15,303 nt of DNA from the NCBI RefSeq assembly GCF_938017615.1, contig NZ_CALIJA010000143.1, forward strand, positions 1 through 15,303. Reading direction: 5' to 3'. Below, piece after piece: positions 7,668 through 14,454 of this stretch (the stretch's first letter is position 1; every line of letters begins with the position of its first letter). The stretch is from an uncultured Campylobacter sp. (lineage in GTDB: Bacteria; Campylobacterota; Campylobacteria; Campylobacterales; Campylobacteraceae). The position numbers were made by a program, and so were the translations under genes. A model generated the notes under the pieces. That model was not told the origin of the DNA and searched no databases. It worked only from the letters and a program-made list of their open reading frames with translations.

Positions 7668-9026
7668 ATGATAAATTCCAAAGTAATTTTAAGCGGCATT
7701 TTAGCTGTTTTTATCGGCGGTTGCGCCTCAAATCAAAGTGAGGTCGAATTTAAACCTGTAGAGCATTTCAAGGACGAAAATGCAAGCTATGAAATCGATA
7801 CGCTGTGGTATAAAAAATATGGCGAATCGTACCTAAATAAGCTTGTAGATCAAGCTCTTGCGAATAACTATGATCTAAAAACAGCGGCTTTAAACGTTGA
7901 GAGTGCTTATGCAAATTTAGGGCTAAGTAGGGCTGATCTTTTTCCTACGCTAAGTAGCTCGTGGAGTGCGGGCGCTAATCGCGACATAAGCACCGGCTCG
8001 AACTGGAACAAAACCTATAGCTCTGGTTTTAACGTAAGCTATGAGCTTGATCTTTTCGGCAAGATCCGCTCGGCGGTAAATGCCGAGGGCTGGAACGCTA
8101 AAGCCAGCGAGTTTGACCTTGAAAATACTCGCCTGACTCTTATAAATTCTGTCGTAAGCGGCTACTTCGAGATGCTTTATTTAAACGATTCGCTAAAATG
8201 GACAAAACAGAATTTAAGCGATTACCGCGAGATCGAAAAAATAATCAAGGCAAAATATGATTACGGCAAGTCCGAGCAGCTTGATTACAGGCAGATTCAA
8301 AATTCTATTCTAGGGCTTGAAAACAAGGTATTAAGCATTCAAAAAAATATTGAGGATAATCATAAATATATGAGAAATCTCATCTCCTCCAGCTTGCAAT
8401 TTGATGATAACACAGATTCGATAAATTCCATAGAATTCCAAGGCGTTGATCTAAATGTACCTTACACAGCGCTTGCTAACCGCCCCGACATTAGAGCTGC
8501 GATCGCTAGGCTAAATTCCAGCTTTTACGACGAACAGACCGCTAAGTTAAATTTCTTTCCTAGCGTAAATTTAGGCGCAGGGCTTACTAACGGGCAAGGC
8601 GTGAGCGCTAATGATAGTTTCAAGCTAAATTTTTTAAGCGGCAACGTAAGCATAAGTCTGCCGTTTTTGGATTATGCGAGGGTTGAAAACCGCCTTAAAA
8701 TTTCAGAGATCGCTTTTCGCAAAAACGTCGTAAATTACGAACAGACGCTCTCTAACGCTACGAATGAGGTGCTAAATTTATATAGAATTTACCAGATCAA
8801 TCTGGCTAGCCTTAAAAATTTAAGTGCCGCTTATGACGAAAAGGCGCGCATTGCCGATCTTTACGCCGCGAAATACGAAGCAGGCTCAAGTGAGCTAAAG
8901 GATATGCTAGAAGCCCGCACTGACGCCGTAAACGCTAAGATAAACGAGCTAAATCAAAGATATTTGACGCTTCAAAACGAGGCGGCGATCTATCGCGCGA
9001 TGGCAGGCAAATTTAAACGCAAATGA
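7668..9026 (+). CDS. TolC/NodT-family outer-membrane efflux lipoprotein
   Basis: This would be the outer-membrane channel of the tripartite pump, forming a trimeric barrel with a long periplasmic tunnel. The N-terminus is a lipoprotein signal with lipobox IGGC, Cys19 becoming the lipidated first residue. The mature part follows the NodT pattern: WYKKYGESYLNKLVDQALANN (about 47-67, the conserved W..YGD.xL.xLv..AL motif) and YELDLFGKIRSAV (125-137). The second repeat has ANRPDIRAAIARLN, FPSVNLGAGL and a C-terminal helix pair ending in LTLQNEAAIYRAMAG. Two outer-membrane efflux repeats are present and the 452-residue length is usual. The gene lies 13 bases after macB, and its last bases overlap the next gene by 4 (ATGA), so adaptor, pump, channel and the small protein are very likely one transcript. 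Confidence 0.93.
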   Translation: MINSKVILSGILAVFIGGCASNQSEVEFKPVEHFKDENASYEIDTLWYKKYGESYLNKLVDQALANNYDLKTAALNVESAYANLGLSRADLFPTLSSSWSAGANRDISTGSNWNKTYSSGFNVSYELDLFGKIRSAVNAEGWNAKASEFDLENTRLTLINSVVSGYFEMLYLNDSLKWTKQNLSDYREIEKIIKAKYDYGKSEQLDYRQIQNSILGLENKVLSIQKNIEDNHKYMRNLISSSLQFDDNTDSINSIEFQGVDLNVPYTALANRPDIRAAIARLNSSFYDEQTAKLNFFPSVNLGAGLTNGQGVSANDSFKLNFLSGNVSISLPFLDYARVENRLKISEIAFRKNVVNYEQTLSNATNEVLNLYRIYQINLASLKNLSAAYDEKARIADLYAAKYEAGSSELKDMLEARTDAVNAKINELNQRYLTLQNEAAIYRAMAGKFKRK

Positions 9027-9376
9027 AAAAGGTTTTGATATTTTGGCTGCTTTGCGGTGCGATATTTGCTGATTGCACGGCAATAAGAGCGCAAGATGAC
9101 TCAGTAAGCTTTGGTGCCAGCGCTTATGTTGCGGACGATAAGCAATCAGAATTTGAGAAAAACCATAGTGAAATTATGCTAAATCGTCAAAAAAATGAAT
9201 TAGATAGGCAAATCTTGCAAAATAATTTACAGCGTGAATCAAAAGGCGTAGGCGACCACGATGATTTTTCGATGAAAAAACAGCCGATGCAAGACATCAA
9301 GGAGCGAAACAATAAAAATGAGCAAGACTTAAAACTGCGCCGCAAAAAGCTGCAAGGCGACGCTTATCGGCGCTAG
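9023..9376 (+). CDS. Small exported protein of unknown function, last gene of the efflux operon
   Basis: I do not recognise this 117-residue protein. It begins MKKVLIFWLLCGAIFADC, a clear signal peptide with a likely signal peptidase I site after IFA (residues 14-16). Cys18 follows, but Asp at -1 makes a lipobox unlikely. The mature part is hydrophilic and highly charged, with helix-forming heptad-like stretches at about 40-72 (rich in Glu, Asn, Gln, Arg) and a basic tail (LRRKKLQGDAYRR). The start ATG overlaps the channel gene's TGA as ATGA, which implies translational coupling and a shared role. It could be a periplasmic partner or stabiliser of the pump; no function is claimed. Its coding reality is supported by the overlap and the signal peptide. 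Confidence 0.75.
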   Translation: MKKVLIFWLLCGAIFADCTAIRAQDDSVSFGASAYVADDKQSEFEKNHSEIMLNRQKNELDRQILQNNLQRESKGVGDHDDFSMKKQPMQDIKERNNKNEQDLKLRRKKLQGDAYRR

Positions 9377-9412
9377 GGCTGCTTTTGTTTATCGGTTTTT
9401 AAGTAAAGTTTC

Positions 9413-9418
9413 TATAAA
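9413..9418 (+). promoter_or_regulatory. Putative -10 box for the rpmH operon
   Basis: TATAAA (in CTATAAAATC) lies 33 bases before the rpmH ATG, in the 75-base gap after the efflux operon. It is the best -10 match in the gap and is preceded by T-rich sequence. No -35 box is clear, as is usual in this lineage. Confidence 0.5.
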
Positions 9419-9451
9419 ATCTCCGCTTTACATTTTCTTAAAGGAACAGTT

Positions 9452-9586
9452 ATGAAAAGAACGTACCAACCCCACAATACCCCTAAAAAGCGCACTCACG
9501 GCTTTCGCGTCCGCATGAAAACAAAAAACGGTCGCAGAGTTTTAAGTGCAAGACGTGCTAAAGGCAGAAGAAGATTGGCTGCGTAG
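9452..9586 (+). CDS. rpmH: Ribosomal protein L34
   Basis: This is a 44-residue protein of the large ribosomal subunit. The sequence begins MKRTYQPHNTPKKRTHGFR and continues RMKTKNGRRVLSARRAKGRR, which is diagnostic of L34 and of full length. AAGGA at 9441-9445 lies 6 bases upstream of the ATG. It is first in the conserved rpmH-rnpA-yidD-yidC-jag-mnmE order. Its stop TAG at 9584-9586 lies inside or immediately beside the 5' end of rnpA, which uses another frame, so the two are probably translationally linked. Confidence 0.98.
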   Translation: MKRTYQPHNTPKKRTHGFRVRMKTKNGRRVLSARRAKGRRRLAA

Positions 9587-9909
9587 GCGAATTTGCTGCG
9601 ATAAGCGATAGCGGGGTTTTTTCGGAGGTTTATAAAAGTGCGGCGAAGTGGCATTGCGAATGCGCTGTCGTGTATTTTTTGGCTAGCGAGCAGCGTAAAT
9701 TTAGCGCAGTCGCCAGTAAAAAAATAGGCAATTCGGTCACGCGAAACCGCGCCAAAAGACGTTTGCGCGCAGTGTTTTATAATCAAAAAGACGCCATTGT
9801 TAGCGGAATTTTTATATTAATCGCAAAAAAGCGGATCGTAGATATGAGCTTTGAAGACATTGAGCGAAATTTAAAATGGGCGTTTAAAAAGATCGGCGCA
9901 GTAAAATGA
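9574..9909 (+). CDS. rnpA: RNase P protein component; start codon uncertain
   Basis: This protein binds the RNase P RNA and helps it mature the 5' ends of tRNAs. The family signature ASKKIGNSVTRNRAKRRLR is plain, followed by IAKKRIVDMSFEDIERNLKWAFKK. The conserved N-terminal part, FAAISDSGVFSEVYKSAAKW with its F..(x)8F.xVYK pattern, is encoded from 9592 on, upstream of the first standard start in frame (GTG at 9670). Between the in-frame TAA at 9559-9561 and that GTG there is no ATG, GTG or TTG. The candidates are ATT at 9574 (111 residues, AAGG 9 bases upstream), GTA at 9583 and ATA at 9601. I use ATT as the only codon of a known rare start type that keeps the whole conserved region. From GTG 9670 only 79 residues would be made, lacking the first strand and helix. 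The stop overlaps yidD by 4 bases (ATGA). Confidence 0.85.
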   Translation: MGCVGEFAAISDSGVFSEVYKSAAKWHCECAVVYFLASEQRKFSAVASKKIGNSVTRNRAKRRLRAVFYNQKDAIVSGIFILIAKKRIVDMSFEDIERNLKWAFKKIGAVK

Positions 9910-10259
9910 AGAGATTTTTTATAGCCGCGATCGGGTTTTATCGAAAATTTATTTCGCCTTTGCTACCGCGCTGTTGCCGTTATTATCCGAGCTGTTCGGA
10001 ATACGCGCTTTATGAGTTTAAGTTTAACGGTGTCTTTGGCGCGCTCTGCGCTGTAACGGCTAGAATTTTAAGGTGCAATCCGTTCTTTAGCGGTGGCATA
10101 GATTATCCGATAATCGCGCGAAATTTCAAATTTTGCGTATTTTCAAAAGTCTGCGAAGGCGGCTTTAACGCGCGCGCGCAGAAATTTAAGCTTTGGTTTA
10201 TACCATATAAAAAAAATAGATATTACGTCATACGACTAGGAGAAAATAGTGCTAGATAA
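9906..10259 (+). CDS. yidD: YidD, membrane protein insertion efficiency factor
   Basis: YidD is a small membrane-associated protein that assists YidC in inserting inner-membrane proteins. Its amphipathic N-terminus, MKRFFIAAIGFYRKFISPLLP, is followed by the family core: CCRYYPSCSEYALYEF (23-38), then ARILRCNPFFSGGIDYP (52-68). The three conserved cysteines are Cys24, Cys30 and Cys57. At 117 residues it is longer than the E. coli protein; the extra part is a Campylobacter-like C-terminal tail ending YKKNRYYVIRLGENSAR. It overlaps rnpA by 4 bases and yidC by 11, so the three are translated as a coupled set. Confidence 0.95.
   Translation: MKRFFIAAIGFYRKFISPLLPRCCRYYPSCSEYALYEFKFNGVFGALCAVTARILRCNPFFSGGIDYPIIARNFKFCVFSKVCEGGFNARAQKFKLWFIPYKKNRYYVIRLGENSAR
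10238..10242 (+). promoter_or_regulatory. Ribosome binding site supporting the GTG start of yidC
   Basis: AGGAG is followed by a 6-base spacer (AAAATA) and GTG CTA GAT AAA. The site lies inside the end of yidD and justifies the GTG start at 10249, which also puts the first membrane segment at the usual position. Confidence 0.75.
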
Positions 10260-11892
10260 ACTTCCTCAATCAAAGCGCCTTGCTATCGCGATAGCAACTG
10301 CGCTCATATTTTTTGTAGCTTACGATCATTTTTATTTATCAAAAATTCGCGCTGCTATGGAGGCAAATGCAACCGCGGCGCAAATCGCGCAAAAAAATGC
10401 CGCCAAATCCGCTCCGCAAACTTCCGCCGCTGGCGTGAGCGCGCAGGGAGCAAATTTAAATACCTCAAATTCTATCTCTGCACCGTTAGTGCGCGTGGTT
10501 GGCAAAGAGGCAAATTTTACAATCGACGGGCTCGGTCGCATAAGCTCGTATGTGTTAAACGATGCAAAATTTCGTGACGGAAACGGCGAGGCTCTAAATT
10601 TAATCGATGCCAAATCGCACTCCAAGCCGCTTGAGGTGCGCTTCGAGGACGCGGCGTTGAATGCGATGGCTTTCGATAATCCTTACGGCGCTTCATCTAG
10701 CGAGCTGGACGTACGAAACGGAGAGGCTAGCGTTACGTTAAGTCAAAGTTTAGGCGCCGTTAGCATAAATAAAATTCTTACCTTTTATCCAAATGGTAGT
10801 TATAAATTGGATCTGAAGTTAAGCGGCAATGCGCGTTATTTCATCAGCCCTGGCTCGCGTCCGAACGTAGAAGTAGATAGCTATACGGTTCACGGCGTCA
10901 TTGTAGGAAAACCGGGCGACGCTGGAATTTCAGATAAAATCACTTCATTTTTTACGGGCTCGCAGGCTATAAACGAAAGCGTAGAAATTTTTAAAGATGG
11001 CGATGTGGATAAAAATGAGCGAATAAGTGGGGCGAATATCGCTGCAAGCTCCGATCGCTATTATACAACGCTATTTTACGGAGAGAGCTTGAATGCGACC
11101 GTGACTGACGCAGATAAAATTTCGCAGGTTTTCATAGGCTCGGACGGCGATCTTAGTCTTACGGGCTATATCGGCGCGAAAGATCACGCGACGCTAAGCT
11201 CGATAAATCCTGCTCTTACGCACATTATCGAATATGGCTGGTTTACCTTCATCGCCCGCCCGATGTTTAAATTTCTAAACTGGTTGCACGGCTATATCGG
11301 TAACTGGGGCTGGTCGATCGTTGTGCTTACGCTCATTATCCGCCTAATCTTATTCCCGCTAAGCTACAAGGGAATGCTATCGATGAATAAGCTAAAAGAT
11401 CTGGCGCCTAAGATGAAGGAGCTTCAGGAGAAATATAAGGACGATAAACAAAAGCTGCAGTTGCATATGATGGATCTGTATAAGAAAAACGGCGCCAATC
11501 CAATGGGCGGCTGCTTACCGATCCTGCTTCAGATACCGGTATTTTTCGCGATCTACCGCGTGCTGCTTAATGCGATCGAGCTAAAGGGCGCGGAGTGGGC
11601 GCTGTGGATCCACGATCTGTCGCTTAAAGATCCATATTACATCCTGCCGATTACGATGGGAATTTTGATGTTTTTACAGCAAAAGATTACGCCGACTACA
11701 TTTACCGATCCGATGCAAGAGAAGATGATGAAATTCTTGCCGCTTATTTTTACGGTATTTTTTGTAATGTTTCCTGCAGGTCTTACGTTATACTGGACGG
11801 TCAATAACTTCTGCTCAATCATTCAGCAATACGTCATAAACAAGGCCTTTGCTAGGCATAAACAAGCTCAAATAGCGGAGAAAAAGTCATGA
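10249..11892 (+). CDS. yidC: YidC membrane protein insertase
   Basis: YidC inserts and folds inner-membrane proteins, alone or with SecYEG. The 547-residue protein has the gram-negative layout: an N-terminal membrane segment (about 11-30), an Ala/Ser/Asn-rich linker (about 37-78), a periplasmic beta domain (about 80-320) and a C-terminal core of five segments. The core has WGWSIVVLTLIIRLILFPLS with the conserved groove arginine Arg365. A cytoplasmic hairpin comes next (LAPKMKELQEKYKDDKQKLQ), then GANPMGGCLPILLQIPVFFA and FPAGLTLYWTVNN. The C-terminus is basic. The GTG start is supported by AGGAG upstream. Its TGA overlaps the ATG of jag by 4 bases. Confidence 0.97.
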   Translation: MLDKLPQSKRLAIAIATALIFFVAYDHFYLSKIRAAMEANATAAQIAQKNAAKSAPQTSAAGVSAQGANLNTSNSISAPLVRVVGKEANFTIDGLGRISSYVLNDAKFRDGNGEALNLIDAKSHSKPLEVRFEDAALNAMAFDNPYGASSSELDVRNGEASVTLSQSLGAVSINKILTFYPNGSYKLDLKLSGNARYFISPGSRPNVEVDSYTVHGVIVGKPGDAGISDKITSFFTGSQAINESVEIFKDGDVDKNERISGANIAASSDRYYTTLFYGESLNATVTDADKISQVFIGSDGDLSLTGYIGAKDHATLSSINPALTHIIEYGWFTFIARPMFKFLNWLHGYIGNWGWSIVVLTLIIRLILFPLSYKGMLSMNKLKDLAPKMKELQEKYKDDKQKLQLHMMDLYKKNGANPMGGCLPILLQIPVFFAIYRVLLNAIELKGAEWALWIHDLSLKDPYYILPITMGILMFLQQKITPTTFTDPMQEKMMKFLPLIFTVFFVMFPAGLTLYWTVNNFCSIIQQYVINKAFARHKQAQIAEKKS

Positions 11893-12644
11893 TAATTGAA
11901 GCAGAAAATTTAAAAGACGCATATAATAAAGCAGCAGCTGAGCTGGGATGCTCGGTAACGCAGCTTAGCGTGCGCGTGCTGCAGCATCCAAGCGGCGGAT
12001 TTTTGGGCTTTTTTAAGAAAAATGCTATTATAGAAGCTGTTTTGGAAGGGGAGAAATTTAGCGAAAATCCGGAATTTAGCGCCTCTCAAAACAAAACCGG
12101 CAAAGCAGAGAAAAAGCAGGGCGACAAATCAGAGTCTCAAAGTTCGCGCACCACGCATTCTAAACATCGCAAAGAAAAGCAAAAGGGCGTTGTAACGGAT
12201 GAAATTCTATCCGATATCAAAGAGAAGCTATCTGCACTTTTTAGATCAAGTGAGTTTAATATCGAAGTTAGCGATGTTAGCAAAATCGACGAAAATACCG
12301 TCTATATCAAGCTACAAGGCGAGGATAGCGCGCTTTTGATAGGCAAAGAAGGACACCGCTACAAGGCACTTTCGTATATGATTTACAACTGGATCAGCAT
12401 CAGATATGATCTTGCCGTAGTTTTTGAAATCGCGGAATTTTTACAAAATCAAGAACGATTTATCGATTCTTATGTAAATGCGCTCGTGGAACGCTCCGGA
12501 AATGAGCGTATCGTCACGAAGGCTTTTGATGGCGCATTTATCAAAATTGTAGCCGATAAGCTAAAACAAGCATATCCAGATCGTTTCGTGGGCATCAAAT
12601 CCACGCGTAGCGGCAAAATCGTCATCGTAGACGAAAAAAACTAA
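11889..12644 (+). CDS. jag: Jag/KhpB-family RNA-binding protein
   Basis: This is a cytoplasmic RNA-binding protein, usually coded next to yidC; related proteins (KhpB) take part in RNA regulation and cell-envelope growth. The Jag-N domain is at about 1-52 (AENLKDAYNKAAAELG, then SGGFLGFFKKNAIIEAVL). A Lys/Ser-rich linker follows at about 55-100, and a KH domain at about 105-182 with the loop IGKEGHRYKALSYMI (GxxG at 152-155). The C-terminal region has the position of an R3H domain and ends GIKSTRSGKIVIV, but the Arg-x3-His signature appears to be replaced by KIVAD (219-223). The 251-residue length is normal for the group. It overlaps yidC by 4 bases and lies 2 bases before mnmE. Confidence 0.92.
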   Translation: MIIEAENLKDAYNKAAAELGCSVTQLSVRVLQHPSGGFLGFFKKNAIIEAVLEGEKFSENPEFSASQNKTGKAEKKQGDKSESQSSRTTHSKHRKEKQKGVVTDEILSDIKEKLSALFRSSEFNIEVSDVSKIDENTVYIKLQGEDSALLIGKEGHRYKALSYMIYNWISIRYDLAVVFEIAEFLQNQERFIDSYVNALVERSGNERIVTKAFDGAFIKIVADKLKQAYPDRFVGIKSTRSGKIVIVDEKN

Positions 12645-12646
12645 TC

Positions 12647-14395
12647 GTGAGCGAGACTATCGCCGCTATAGCTACGGCTCACGGCATCGGCGGAATTTGT
12701 ATAGTTAGAATTTCAGGCGAGGAAGCGCTATCCATCGCTCTAAGCCTTTCACATCGCAGCTGTTTGCGACCTCGCTATGCCACGCTTGTGAATCTTTTTG
12801 ACGCGAGCGGCGAAGCGTTCGGCGAGGCGATTTTGATATATTTCAAGGCTCCGCATAGCTTTACCGGCGAGGATGTCGTAGAAGTGCAGACCCACGGCGG
12901 CTTTACGGCTTCGTCCTTGGCGTTAGATGCCGTGCTGGCTCTAGGTGCGCGCATAGCAAATCCGGGCGAGTTTAGTAAGCGAGCGTTTTTAAACGGTAAA
13001 ATGGATCTTAGTAAAGCCGAAGCCATAAGCGATCTGATTAATTCGCGCTCGCAAAGTGCGGCTAAAATTTTAGCTAGAAACCTGCGCGGCGAGCTAGCAG
13101 ACTTCGTCGCAAATCTGCGCGCAGCTCTGGTTAAGACGTTGGCCTTCGTCGAGGTTTGCATCGACTACGCGGAGGATGATCTGCCTTCTGATGTGCTACA
13201 AAACTCGCAAGAAATGCTTAGCCAAAATATCGCTTCTCTAGAAAAAATCACTCGCATCAGCCGCAGCCGCAAGGGACTAATCGAGGGCTTTAAAGTAGCG
13301 ATTGTGGGTAAGCCTAATGTCGGTAAATCAAGCATTTTAAATTCTATGCTGAGCTTTAGTCGCGCTATTGTTAGCGACGAAGCGGGCACTACGCGCGATC
13401 TTATCGAAGAAAGCTTGCAAATAGGCACTCATCTAATCCGTATAGTCGATACCGCAGGTATCAGACACAGCGGCTCAAAGCTCGAAAGTATCGGTATTTC
13501 ATATTCGCTTCGCGCTGCAAGCGAGGCAGACGTGATTTTGGCGGTGTTTGATGCAAGTCGCGAATGGGACGCCGAGGACGCGCAGATCCTAAAAATATTG
13601 CGCGAACAAAAAGAGAAAAAAATCATCTACATTTTAAATAAATGTGACCTGCCGCGTAAATTTCATCCTAGCACGGAGGATCTTGGCGATGATTTAGAGG
13701 CTTTTTCTGCAAAAAATTTCGCAGCTGAAAGTCCCATATCAGAGAATTTCACAGCCGAAAATTTAAAGCAAAGTCGGACCTGCGATGCTTCTTTAAATTC
13801 CTGCGCGCAGAATTTAAAAGCTAAAAATTTAAAGCGTGACTTAAGCGCGCAAAATTCTACTTCCACAGATTCCGTGCTTACAAGCCAAATAGCCCTTGCG
13901 AATTCCATAAATCTGGTGGGACAGAATTCCGCCGCAAAAGCGGGACTAGTGGCGCCAAATACCGAGCGCGTTACTGCAAGCTGTGCTGCGGAGAATTTCA
14001 CGCAGGATGATTCCAAACAAAATTCTGCAAATTCCATCGCGCCTAATAGCTCTGCAAAAAATTCCGCTAGGCAAACTACCCAAGCAAATTCCATTTTTAC
14101 GCCACTTGAAATTTCTGCAAACGAGGGCGTGGATAAAATTTTAACCGCGCTTGAGAGCTACTTAAATTCTCAAAATTTCGATGGCCTTATGCTAAGCAAC
14201 GAGCGGCAAATTCTATCTTGCGAGAGCGCGCTCTCAGCTCTTAAAAACGCGAGCGAGCGCCTGGCTTGCGGCGAGCTTGAGCTTTTTGCATTTGAGATAA
14301 ATCGCGCGATTGAGGCGATTGCACGTATTTCGCGTCCATTTGAGCGAGACGAAATTCTAGACGAAATGTTTAGCAATTTTTGCCTCGGTAAATAG
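12647..14395 (+). CDS. mnmE: tRNA-modifying GTPase MnmE with a large insertion in its G domain
   Basis: With MnmG, MnmE makes the 5-carboxymethylaminomethyl group on the wobble uridine of some tRNAs, using tetrahydrofolate and GTP. The N-terminal domain (1-120) has IAAIATAHGIGGICIVRISG and NPGEFSKRAFLNGKMDLSKAEA. The G domain has G1 GKPNVGKSS (221-229), G2 GTTRD (247-251), G3 DTAG (268-271), G4 NKCD (331-334) and G5 SA (490-491). The C-terminus ends FCLGK with the conserved catalytic-site cysteine. The usual length is about 440-455 residues; this protein has 582. The excess lies between G4 and G5 (about 350-484) and is low in complexity. Frame is kept throughout and all motifs are present, so the gene looks intact rather than broken. 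The start is GTG at 12647, 2 bases after the jag stop and with a weak ribosome site, suggesting coupled translation. Confidence 0.96.
   Translation: MSETIAAIATAHGIGGICIVRISGEEALSIALSLSHRSCLRPRYATLVNLFDASGEAFGEAILIYFKAPHSFTGEDVVEVQTHGGFTASSLALDAVLALGARIANPGEFSKRAFLNGKMDLSKAEAISDLINSRSQSAAKILARNLRGELADFVANLRAALVKTLAFVEVCIDYAEDDLPSDVLQNSQEMLSQNIASLEKITRISRSRKGLIEGFKVAIVGKPNVGKSSILNSMLSFSRAIVSDEAGTTRDLIEESLQIGTHLIRIVDTAGIRHSGSKLESIGISYSLRAASEADVILAVFDASREWDAEDAQILKILREQKEKKIIYILNKCDLPRKFHPSTEDLGDDLEAFSAKNFAAESPISENFTAENLKQSRTCDASLNSCAQNLKAKNLKRDLSAQNSTSTDSVLTSQIALANSINLVGQNSAAKAGLVAPNTERVTASCAAENFTQDDSKQNSANSIAPNSSAKNSARQTTQANSIFTPLEISANEGVDKILTALESYLNSQNFDGLMLSNERQILSCESALSALKNASERLACGELELFAFEINRAIEAIARISRPFERDEILDEMFSNFCLGK
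13694..14096 (+). repeat. Low-complexity in-frame insertion with repeated AATTY words inside mnmE
   Basis: About 134 codons (residues 350-484) separate motifs G4 and G5. The protein is rich in Asn, Ser, Ala, Lys and Gln. The pair Asn-(Phe/Leu/Ser) occurs 16 times, as in KNF, ENF, ENL, QNL, QNS, ANS and KNS. Nearly all are coded by AAT/AAC-like words of the form AATTY in one frame. At the DNA level GAGAATTTCAC occurs twice (13742-13752, 13991-14001). GCAAATTCCAT occurs twice (14027-14037, 14084-14094), with a one-base variant at 13898-13908. The copies are irregularly spaced, so this is not a simple tandem repeat. Confidence 0.75.
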
Positions 14396-14425
14396 CGTTT
14401 TAGCTACTAATTAGCCAAAATTCAA

Positions 14426-14431
14426 TATAAT
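14426..14431 (+). promoter_or_regulatory. Promoter -10 box for the lipid A acyltransferase gene
   Basis: A perfect TATAAT lies 24 bases before the ATG at 14455, in the 59-base gap after mnmE. The predicted leader is about 18 bases and contains the ribosome site GAGGT at 14446-14450. No -35 box stands out. This suggests the gene is transcribed on its own as well as possibly by read-through. Confidence 0.6.
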
Positions 14432-14454
14432 CTCGCATTTAAAACGAGGTCTTT

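Noticed and set aside
9403..9431. GTAAAG ... CTTTAC inverted repeat around the rpmH -10 box.
   Set aside because: Only six bases per arm with a 17-base spacer; likely chance in a short AT-rich gap.
9670..9909. rnpA starting at GTG 9670 (79 residues).
   Set aside because: It would drop conserved N-terminal residues (FSEVYKSAAKWHC) that are clearly coded upstream in the same frame; kept only as an alternative.
13663..14094. Open frame of 143 codons on the minus strand, opposite the mnmE insert, with repeated EFA/EFC/KF pairs.
   Set aside because: It is the reverse reading of the palindromic AATT-rich repeats. It has no ribosome site or family resemblance, and the mnmE frame continues through it with intact motifs on both sides.
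14398..14420. Imperfect stem TTTTAGCT / AGCCAAAA after mnmE, a possible terminator.
   Set aside because: It has a mismatch and few G-C pairs, and no T-run follows; not strong enough to call.
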